DNA of 64,000 bases, taken from NCBI GenBank assembly GCA_916610825.1, contig OU744449.1:6509243-6573242 (forward strand). Direction: 5' to 3'. Both the position numbers and the translations under genes were made by a program. Positions 24,801 to 33,600 of this stretch are shown here, piece by piece. Every line of letters begins with the position of its first letter. Position 1 is the stretch's first letter. The notes below the pieces were generated by a model. It worked only from the letters and a program-made list of their open reading frames with translations, was not told where the DNA came from and ran no database searches. The stretch is from Haliclystus octoradiatus. Its lineage: Eukaryota > Cnidaria > Staurozoa > Stauromedusae > Haliclystidae.

Positions 24801-24811
24801 CTAAGTTATGA
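9116..24811 (+). CDS. DBF4: DBF4-like regulatory subunit of CDC7 kinase, complete, 14 exons
   Basis: Exons: 9116-9233, 10814-10947, 12589-12722, 14575-14634, 15625-15658, 16662-16706, 18081-18147, 19093-19163, 19616-19655, 19911-19956, 20576-20743, 21322-21433, 21868-22022 and 22411-24811. All joins keep phase and give 1,194 aa. An in-frame stop at 9098 fixes the ATG. Motif N (BRCT-like) spans about residues 55-205, with GKKFYLDL, GGIEEFLSKDI and STWGVKVKHIE. Motif M, near 240-275, has YLKVEDLC and FKPAYMEF. Motif C is the DBF zinc finger with C331, C334, H344 and H350 in the family's spacing. DBF4 activates CDC7 to phosphorylate MCM proteins at replication origins in the nucleus. The last exon encodes 800 residues (395-1194) of Ser/Lys/Asn-rich, low-complexity sequence, so the protein is nearly twice vertebrate DBF4. 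Seven S-P-R motifs sit in the two ends of the protein, two in exon 1 and five in exon 14. Confidence 0.95.
11015..11185. mobile_element. hAT MITE, CAGGGTCCGACAAAA family, right end worn
   Basis: A perfect family start, CAGGGTCCGACAAAAG, is followed by the GGATTCCT and CCAGAAGGTTGG blocks. A CCGAAGGTAGAGCC block at about 11160 looks like the worn right end. It lies 68 bp after the donor of DBF4-like exon 2. The exact right end and target duplication are not clear. Confidence 0.6.
12859..12889 (+). repeat. (GAT)n microsatellite in DBF4-like intron 3
   Basis: Ten uninterrupted GAT units lie in the intron, just outside the left arm of the foldback element. Confidence 0.9.
12929..14388. repeat. 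Large foldback (inverted repeat) interrupted by a hAT element
   Basis: The left arm (12929-12959 plus 13793-about 14060) and right arm (about 14110-14388) are imperfect reverse complements. Matching landmarks include TTTCAAAGTGAAAGAT against its inverse at 14370-14386, AAGTAGTGATTGTTGAAA against its inverse near 14340, TATTTATAGGCTAAG against its inverse near 14265, and TTTACAAAAGAAGTCGGGA against its inverse near 14140. A spacer of about 50 bp separates the arms. The hAT element at 12960-13792 was inserted into the left arm later. The whole structure lies in DBF4-like intron 3. Confidence 0.8.
12960..13792. mobile_element. Non-autonomous hAT element, TAGGGATGCACCGAAA ends
   Basis: An 833-bp element begins TAGGGATGCACCGAAA and ends with the inverse. 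Both sides carry the identical 8-mer caaataac, a perfect hAT target duplication. Both ends are crowded with short palindromic TTTCGGCC motifs. No transposase frame is visible. It interrupts the left arm of the foldback at 12929-14388. Confidence 0.9.
16075..16650. mobile_element. Cluster of worn hAT MITE pieces
   Basis: Right ends of the CAGGGTCCGAC family occur at 16233 (TTTTGTCGGACCCTTG) and 16560 (TTTTGTCAAACCCTTG), and a left end of the TTTAATA subtype starts at 16568 (CAGGGTTTAATACCATG). Internal GGAAGGCTAG and AAAATTCAGAAGAAA blocks match intact copies. Borders of the single copies are unclear. All lie in the DBF4-like intron before exon 6. Confidence 0.5.
16999..17884. mobile_element. 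hAT MITE (TCCGATAAAA subtype), itself carrying an insert
   Basis: The left end CAGAATTCGATAAAATGG and the inverse right end CATGGTCCGATAAAATA frame the element. The 8-bp flanks are tacaacag and tacagcag, one mismatch. The family blocks CTCGGAAGGCTAG and AAATTCAAAAGAAA follow the left end. It landed in the older TA-flanked MITE and was later hit by the element at 17158. Confidence 0.75.
17158..17826. mobile_element. hAT element of TAGGGATG-ACCGAA type, right end worn
   Basis: The start TAGGGATGTACCGAATC and the ATTCGGCCATCTGCCGAAT palindromes match the type of element at 12960. At the right the matching ATTCGGCC motifs occur at 17808, but the terminal TACATCCCTA is not recognisable and no target duplication could be set. 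It is the youngest layer of the nest. Confidence 0.65.
18744..19062 (-). mobile_element. tRNA-derived SINE, near full length
   Basis: Read on the minus strand, the right end is tRNA-like. It has an A-box-like TTAACTCAGATGTCAGAGCA and a B box GGTTCAAATCCACC about 45 bases on. The rest of the roughly 320-bp unit matches the copy at 31997-32317 throughout. It is inserted in the DBF4-like intron between exons 7 and 8. Such elements are transcribed by RNA polymerase III and copied by LINE enzymes. Confidence 0.75.
19254..19430. mobile_element. 177-bp TA-flanked MITE (Tc1/mariner/pogo type)
   Basis: Ends are CAGTCAAACCTGTTATA and the inverse of CAGTGAAACCTGTCTATAA. TA dinucleotides flank both sides (19252-19253 and 19431-19432). 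The inside repeats GGTCAC and CTATAATGG motifs. The length is the same 177 bp as the copy at 48937. It sits in the DBF4-like intron after exon 8. It has no coding capacity. Confidence 0.85.
20243..20458. mobile_element. hAT MITE, best-preserved CAGGGTCCGACAAAG copy
   Basis: A 216-bp element begins CAGGGTCCGACAAAG and ends TTTTGTCGGACCCTG. The identical 8-mer ttgtgaac flanks it at 20235-20242 and 20459-20466. GCGGAAGG blocks face inward from both ends. This copy defines the family ends used for the other calls. It lies in the DBF4-like intron before exon 11. Confidence 0.95.
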
Positions 24812-25845
24812 ATAGACGGTTTAATTTTACATGTATATATATATATAGTATATATTTCTATCTCGTTGTAGATTTTATCATAATTCCATTTTCGAAATAA
24901 TTGTAATGTATTTTAGCTTAATTATGTAATTTGCTATTCGGTAATATAGTAGTTTGACTGATTTAGATAGTTTTTAATTTTAACTCAAAAATGCCATGTT
25001 TTCGTTTTTTGCGTTAAACTCTACCTACAGCATGCATCTATTAGACCTATCACTCAAATATTGACTTGACTGATCACACAATTAACATAGAAATGATCAA
25101 AACATAAACTATGAATTCGGTTTCAATCGATTTCAAAATTACAAAAACCGTTTGTGCTATAAGCAAGACAATATTTTCTTGAACGTGACACAATTTTCTG
25201 GAAACAAGAATATAACACTTGTCCACATAGCTATAAAACGACTTTCCTTATGTTAAGTAAAAATTTTCTCAAGCACTTGTTATTTTGACCTGAATAATTA
25301 TCAAAGTATCTACCCTATATATGCCATGGATTTTTTATGTCTCTGTCTTTCGCGGGGCTTCGTATGTACGTGGATTTTCCTGAATGTGGCAAGGCCCGTA
25401 CTTTAGGGAGTTATTTTATTATCTTCGGAACAAGTATAAAATGTAGACAACAGCTGTGTTACTCTTTGATAAGAAGGATTCATTTCAAAAATACTATTAA
25501 AGCTAACAAAGCGGTCAGCGTATTAGTAAATGTATTATTTTTGTCTATAAATGATCCAAGCTAAAACAAATTATCATCATATATGTAGCTAAAAGATTGT
25601 CACTTATATAAAGCTATGGAATTGAATGAAATCACCCCCATTAAAAATAACAAAGATTAATAACGGCATGGAAATGTTATATGCATTTAGCCTTAAAAAC
25701 ACCTAAATATATTAAATTTCGTATTAAACGGTGAGAGAACTAAACTTTTAAAAGAGTATATTGAAACTTAGAAGGTGTGAAATTTCTCAAAGAAGTTGCC
25801 ATCTTCCACACTAACATTGTAGAAAAGGACCACCAATAGTGTTAA

Positions 25846-26551
25846 TGTATGTAGCATATATTGGAACTTTAACACATTCACATAATAGATACGACAGTTT
25901 TTAGGGCTTGGTCGATAAAATACGTGAATTGCTCCAACTGACGCTGGAACAACGTTGCTCCAACGTCGGTGTGTATGCTGAGTTGCTAAGTTTCTTATAA
26001 CAAAAAAGACAGATATGCGTCAAAGATTGGGGGAGAATTGCCCAATAGTAATTTTTTGAAAGTGCATATACGCTGAATTAAGTTATCTATGAATATATAT
26101 TGCATTAAATATACATTATACATGTGGAAAAAATATCAACAGAGTGATGTTTCTGTATGTAGCATAGATTAGAATTTTATCACATTCACATAATAGATAC
26201 GACAGTTTTAGGGCTTGGTCGATAAAATACGTGAATTGCTCCAACTGACGCTGGAACAACGTTGCTCCAACGTCGGTGTGTATGCTGAGTTGCTAAGTTT
26301 CTTATAACAAAAAAGACAGATATGCGTCAAAGATTGGGGGAGAATTGCCCAATAGTAATTTTTTGAAAGTGCATATACGCTGAATTAAGTTATCTATGAA
26401 TATATATTGCATTAAATATACATTATACATGTGGAAAAAATATCAACAGAGTGATGTTTCTGTATGTAGCATAGATTAGAATTTTATCACATTCACATAA
26501 TAGATACGACAGTTTTGAGGGCTTGGTCGATCAAATACATGAATTGCTCAA
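25846..26551 (+). repeat. Tandem duplication, unit about 307 bp, 2.3 copies
   Basis: Copies start at 25846, 26154 and 26461 (each TGTATGTAGCATA); the third is partial. The first two are almost identical over their whole length, so the duplication is recent. Each full unit contains an imperfect palindrome around GACGCTGGAAC and GTTGCTCCAACGTC. No coding frame is apparent. Confidence 0.9.
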
Positions 26552-26991
26552 TTCAGAGATGTTTCATTGATTATCAATGCCACACATGGAAAACGTCCAA
26601 AAGTATTTTGATGGAGATTTGTCAAATTATTTGTAAGATATTTGTAACAACAGTTTATTAAAAGTCTATAAAGAATATTCAAAAGTATTATTTCGTAACT
26701 CATATCCGTTGTATACATGTAGAATCAGATTTATATTTTGAAAAATTGTTTCACTAATTACATGAATTTGAATGCTACATCACAATCGTTGGCTATTCAA
26801 AATTGATTCTGATTTCGCATTTTTAACAAATTTTAAAATTTTGAAACAAGATCAGAGCATATATGTTATTCATTATTTATTTGAGTTTTTGATGACAAAA
26901 TACATTTCATTGACAGATAATCCGATGAGTACCCATTGACACTCACTGAACTCTTAACCCCTGATTCATCCAAAGGATTTACACCTACAAA

Positions 26992-27162
26992 ATGTGTGAG
27001 AATTATGCTGAGTATGATGATCTTGGAAGCCCACCAAATTATGAAGCCAGAGGCAATGTTTTACTAGAAGTTTTACAGTATATATTTACACTGAGGAACG
27101 ACTTGTACAGAAATTTGGAATGTGTTCTATGCTATGTTTTGGAACTTGCCTTGAAAATGTGA
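26992..27162 (+). CDS. Hypothetical short coding-like frame (56 aa)
   Basis: An ATG frame begins MCENYAEYDDLGSPPNYEAR and ends with TGA. Its composition (acidic and Pro/Asn/Tyr-rich, then a Leu-rich stretch with LLEVLQYIF) looks more protein-like than the surrounding AT-rich spacer. I recognise no family. It may be a single exon, a relic or chance. An in-frame stop lies about 30 bp upstream, and no clear acceptor joins it to other exons. Confidence 0.2.
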   Translation: MCENYAEYDDLGSPPNYEARGNVLLEVLQYIFTLRNDLYRNLECVLCYVLELALKM

Positions 27163-27775
27163 ACATAGTTTTAATGAACAATTTTAACATAAATTTTCAA
27201 TAACGAATTGTTTTTTTCTTGTATTCGACAATTTTTCTCAAAATTTGTGAAATTTTATAGGTTTTCATTCCTGACATGTCATTTTCATCTGATGCGAACG
27301 TCTATAGCGTAAGTGTGTACATTCCTAAATAGCACACCTCAGTTTAAAATGTAACAGTAAACACCGACAAAGCCCATAGCAGATAGAGAAAATTCTGAAA
27401 AGGAGATATCCGAGACTCCAATCGATTTATTCAGACTACACTGTTCTTATGAAAATGTTTAATATAAAATTATATAAAATGCCTACTATAAAATGAACAG
27501 AAGATTTGATAAATTTCATGTAACTTAAATGCACTCCATTTTAATGAACCCCAATATACATTTAGGCTGATCCTCGACTGTTCTTAAAGTTATGGAAACG
27601 TCTTCTAATGATTTTTCAAGCTTGTTATTAAGTAATGACAATGATATCAAGGTCTTTATTAATAATCGAACACCAATTAAAGCTTCTTCTTAAATTATTT
27701 TATTATGTTTTTCAGTAAATTTATAAGAAATGCATCAAATTGCAGGGGTTTGTACAGGAGTTTGTCAGCAGATAG

Positions 27776-27880
27776 ATAGATTAGATAGATGAAAGTTTAT
27801 TTGGATACATAAACGATTGTTACAATGTTAAATTTACAGGCCTATTATGTGTTTTAAGGGTTAATTATATTTGAAAATGT
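27776..27880 (-). mobile_element. Probable LINE 3' tail
   Basis: Read on the minus strand the stretch ends with AAATAAACTTTCATCTATC and further TCTA-type units, a common form of LINE 3' end. No reverse transcriptase remnant is attached. The call is weak. Confidence 0.3.
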
Positions 27881-30544
27881 AATCGTTCCTTCATAACTTG
27901 TTCATTTTATTGTTATTGTTTATTCATTGCTATGCAGTTAGTCAGACAAGATTGAGTTTGTCAGAAATATTATTGGAGGCTGTGTCGGAGTTGAAGTCTA
28001 TTCACTTGCATTTTTGGAGCAGTATTTGGAGTCAAGTGCTTGAATTGGAACCCGGGGTTGGATATTTCTTCGGTTTCGAAGTCTAAAAAGTCTTACTCTA
28101 CGTACACCTCTAATACAGACTATATGTATAAGAAAAACCAGACGGTTTTGAGTTCAATGTAGGAGTGATTTCAGCGAGTGGATCTTTCATAAACTTCTAA
28201 AATTGCATGAGCCCGTACAGGGTGAGCGCAATTTGACACTTTTTGAAAAATGCACAAGTGCAAAGTAATCTCGAATTGAGCAAGAAGCCGTATGATCAAG
28301 AATCTTTTATCATATAATCGCATATTCCTGAAAAAATCTCCATAAAACTCACAAAGAAAGGTTGACATATACAGTGTTTTTCTTCGAACATGCTTCGAAC
28401 GACCATATTCCAATTCCGCGTTACCATGGTCCGCATTTTTCGAAGTCTAGTTTCGCTGGCTACAATTTTTGTTCGATTATTCTATCAACCAGCCATTGTT
28501 AACTTTCGCCTTTTGCACTGGAGTTGCCACAGAATCAAAAATAATTTGCATTGAATTTCTTCAAAATTTCATTTCTCTTAGCCAATCAGAATCGATAAAT
28601 TTTTTACAGGTATGTGATTAATACTGTAATACTGTATATCAATCAGACTGTTTAATGACTTTCGATTATCCATTTCTGACGTACTGTATAATGGAAACCA
28701 AATTTTGGTTTTTGTGTTTTCATACCTTGCCAAAATAATACCCACAAACGATTGAAAACCCGTGAGAATATATTCTAGTTTGTATAGGAATCAATGCAGA
28801 TATATACAACGTTTAAGACCGCAACATTCTTAGCCTAGTGTCTGGAAATATAACACTATATAGGCATTATTAAAACGTGTTCGAGCTCTTGGAAAATGCG
28901 CTAATCAAATAAAGAATACTTATTATTGAATATAATCATCGTTGTAATGAAATCGTTTTTCTCAGTTCTGCATATTTTGTGTAAATTTTATACTGTACGT
29001 ATAATAATTGTATTATCAACTGACTGCAATTTGAAATGCAGTCATTTAAGGTGTGTATATAATAGTGATATCGGGTGCGATATAGAATTGTTTGTTTAAA
29101 CAATCTATTTGAACTTCTGTAAAACGTAATTCTATATGTATGTGGGAATCAGATTCAAGGCAATAAATGTAAAACCCGTTAAAAGTTTAAAGGATAATTC
29201 ATGAGGAAAAATTCAAACTGTCAGTATGATATATACCGTATCGTCAATATACTACTGCAGAACATTTCATAAAATTTGATAGAAAATAGCTTTTGACAAA
29301 AATTTTCAAAAATAATAAATAAATATAGCTGCAGGCAAACATACATAGAGAATAATATGAATCAAATACTGTATTTATTGAATTTAAAATAAGACTCATG
29401 TTGTTCAAAAATCATACAATTAAAGCACTCTTTTTATAAGAACATAACTATTGAGATTACATAACATCATTCTTAATTTGTTCTTGAATGTTCTAGAGTC
29501 TGAACCTCAATGTTCCTATGTTCTATAGGGGTATCGACATTCTATTGCATTCCAAGTTGATATAATTTATATTGCATGAAAGTTTGAATTCTGCATTTTT
29601 CACATAAAATTTTACATTCTTCAGGAAAACTATTTTACTTGTCCCTGCAGGTCTGAATCACTTGTTTATGTGCCAGAAACTTTCTTTTTTCAAGCAAAAT
29701 ATATTAGTACATATCCATCTATAGGGTATAATTTGTCTTGCAAGTCAAAATTAATTGCCTAAAAATTGTACACAAACAATCAGTTTTTGTTTAGAAAAGG
29801 AAATTTCTGGCTCAAAACCCGGGTTCAAAACAAATGGAATTGACTTGAAACAAGTAAAATATCATTGTAAGAAATGTCTGTGTATCAATAGTTTGACTAG
29901 AAACGATATGTTGCAGAACTCAAGTGCTTTGCTTCATTGTTTATTTCAGTAAAACGTTCATATATTTGTTGAGCTTTTTAGCATAATGTATACGTGTACA
30001 ATAACTTGAACTTGTTTGTGGCTACTTCCCACTACAATCGATAGCTAATATATCATAGTCTTAGGTTTTAATAACGTGTCATATTGTGAGATATATATAT
30101 TACCCCCTGTGCTTAGCCTTGGCTTGATTCAATTCCGTATTTTTCATCTCAAAAGGAGACAAATATGCGGAATTTTTTATATTCTTACTTACAGTTATGA
30201 ACATTAATATCATATACATATCATAAATGAAACATATATTCATTAATCATTTTACCAAATAGAAGATATTAATGATAAATACTCTGCAAGAAATTTTGTG
30301 AAGTGTAGTTTTAATTATTACTTGACTTACAATGTTTCTATAGTATAATTTGATTTGTAATAAACAACATTCGTAGAAGATTATTATTTTTTATGTTATG
30401 TGGTATAGAATACTCATTGATGTCTCTATTACAACATTGTCATCTGTTCATTACATTACATAGTATAAATCAATGTACTTAAATGTTGTTAAAAGATAAG
30501 CCTACTGTATTTAACCGTCTATCGTTACAAGCGGTATTATAAAT

Positions 30545-30553
30545 ATATATAAG
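30545..30553 (+). promoter_or_regulatory. TATA-like box before LACTBL1-like gene
   Basis: TATATAAGC lies about 120 bp upstream of the ATG at 30671, a plausible core promoter distance with a short leader. The region is AT-rich, so chance is possible. Confidence 0.3.
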
Positions 30554-30670
30554 CATATATAATATCTGAGTAAACATTGTGTTTCAAACGCTTGTCTCCT
30601 TCATCATCTGGAAGTGGAAAACTTGGGAGCTATTTTACTAAGCTACTACAGCTATTACAATATTATAATT

Positions 30671-33600
30671 ATGGATATAGATGGCAAACTCAAAGGTAAT
30701 TATATACAAATATATGAATCATATAAATGATGTTGTATACTGTATTGTATTATATTAATATGGCCGTTTTTCAGAGAAATATCCTCAAATTTTATGTATT
30801 ATGAATATTTTTAAGTTGATTGAAAATGTGAAGTATCGTCTGATTGGATACTATAATTACAATAACTTGCTTCATTGCAGTCAATTTGACTACACAGCCT
30901 AAAGAAAGAATAATTAAAACATTTCAAAAAAAATTTGGCACCAGAAAAATAAATCACAATAACATCTTTTGTGAAAATTCTTATAATATCAGGTTCTATA
31001 TAGGATTTTAATTTGAGCTTTTCCACAAATTTTCAACATGTATTTACATAATTCGAATACAAATTTATAGCTCTACGCTATCTGTACATAGCTTTCAATT
31101 TACTATGTAATGTTAATGACATTTTTCTTGCAATCCTCTACAATTACGATAAGAGGAAGTTTTAATTTGAAACACAGTAGATATACAAATTTAATTCTTG
31201 CAACGATGTTTTGTGTGTTTCAAGTTTTGTACCGAAAAGTTCTTGTTTTACCGAAAAGTCCTTGTTTTAAACAAAAATGTCTTGTGGTAAGCAGAATATA
31301 TTGTTCATGTCCAACTTTCAAGTATTTTTTTCTTTTAAGTCAAAATTATCGCTTGAAATTGAACTTGAACAAATCTTTGCTCAATCAAATCAACTTGTCT
31401 GGTATTTTTCCAAATAAAGAGAAGAACATACGTCTATGCTAGATTGTCGATTTTCTTGCGTGGTGTATATATCTTTGCGACCGATTACTTCTTTTCTTCA
31501 CTTTCATTTAATGTAGTAATTATCTCACCAATAACAACAAGTCCAAAATCTTTCGAATTTGAACTTCATCTGCTTTTTGACTTCATGTGAACCTCTATAT
31601 TCCTCTTCTGTTTTGCTGTTTTAAATTACGATAATTTGAAGGAAGGGATCCACAGTCCGTCAAAGTGTACAAAAAACAACTTATAACACGCGACTATGAT
31701 GGCTATAACTATCAAAAATATGATGGATAGCTATCGTGCCTTCAAGAAACGTTTTCCTCGAGATAAGAATATCTCGAAATAGCTAAATCTACTTAAACCA
31801 AGAAGAGGCAAACCTATTCACACAAATAGAACAGTTCCATATTCCCTCTTTAACAAAAATTCTTAAAAATGTCCATGCCACGACAAAGCTTCTTGAATGC
31901 TTTTCTTGATATTGATTAAATATGTTCGTTCTATAAGCTTTGAAATGTTATTGAGACGATATCACCCTACCGAAGGCACCCGTACCACTATTCTATTTGT
32001 ATAGAGGAGTTGCTCTCTTTGGTAAGAGCAGTAATTATAAACACTCGTTACTGATCTCCGCCTCGATATAGCAGACCAATTTCAACACATTTGATGGCAG
32101 ATGGGCCTTGATTGTAAATGCACAGCAATAAGCCGCAGCTACTAACAATGCAATTCCCTCTGCACGATTCGATCCACCACCCTTAGAGTACCAACTCATT
32201 TGATGTTTTAGATAAAGTCAAGACTGAGTTTACCTTCGGATGATTTGAACCACAAAGTCCATGAGATATGATCAGATATGAATCTTGATTGCTCTGCCAT
32301 CTCAGCTAACCCCCTCCAATTTTAGATAGAGAAACTTCTTCATTCTTTTATAAACTTTTCTGTCTTTGTATTTAATATCCTTTATAACTATTTCAGTTGA
32401 ACGCTGCAGATTCGATATTATCAACGCAACAGTAGCAAAATGCTCTCCAGCAGTCAGACATAAAAAGATGCGTTTATCAATTTCTGAACTTCTTTTTGAA
32501 AGAGAAAATTCATTAGATATTGGTAGTACAATTGCATCTAACAATCGAATGAAAGTATGTCCAAAGATAAAATATAAAGCATTGATCCTGCTTGGAGTGT
32601 TATTATTGGTGTTAGCCTTGATAACAATGATAACTTTGTTCTGTATTCAATTTTCAAAATGTAACACTGACAATCAGATTACAAAGGTATGGTAATGATG
32701 GCATGAATATTATTGAATATCACTGTAGTACAAGAGTTATTGCTACGTTGAGATAACGGGGGCGTAGCTTCCATTGAGCTTTTGGCAGTTACCCTTCCCC
32801 GGGTTAAGATGAAAAAAGATTTCAGAAGTTCTTCTCTCAACGACCATTGCTAGATTCTACTATTGGGTTCTGAATCTAGCTAATCGTCCTACATCACTAT
32901 TTCTAACTACATCCATTGGGCTACCCGAAGGGATGCCCTGATACATTAGAACGGGGGTGTGCCATTTGAGAATTTGTCTAAATTGTAGGTTTTAATAGAG
33001 GTACTATTTTATTATACATCCTATTTCACACTTTACCACATTATAAAAGGCCGTACAAAACGGTTCATGAACCCCTTGTACTTTTCATGAACTATTCAAA
33101 AACTTCACGAAATTTTCACGATGACACTGTATATAACTTTCATGTTATTGAAATAATAATTTTTGTTTTCTGTAATATCAAATTTGTTTTAGCAGAACGA
33201 GGAAAATACTCCACCAGGTAAAATGACGATGATTAACAATTGTCTTCGTGCTCCAGCTTTACAACTCTACAGTTCTGGATTAAAAAAAAGTTTTGAAGAG
33301 TTTCAGAATCAACTGAAACAGAAATGTTTAGATGATGTCAAAAGAAATAAACTTCAGGTGAATTCCATAATAGTTAGAAAATAACGGTGCAATAAATAAT
33401 TATATTAAATGACCATTATAGGTCCCACTTACTTTGATGTGCTGAAACTTGATGGCTGATCATTTAACAGACTTAACAAGATCGTCATAAAATAAGTGAC
33501 TCTTTTCACCTCGATGTTCAACCTCATCAGCCGATGTTCACCTCTCTTTCGATCAGTAATTGTTCAAGTGAATAATGTACATATCATTTCAAAACAGATA

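Larger units (their letters stand above)
24812..30670. other. Intergenic spacer, DBF4-like to LACTBL1-like
   Basis: This 5.9-kb stretch follows the DBF4-like stop. It holds a recent 307-bp tandem duplication (25846-26551), one short coding-like frame (26992-27162) and a probable LINE tail (27776-27880). I see no convincing exon chain elsewhere. No AATAAA stands close after the DBF4-like stop. Confidence 0.5.
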
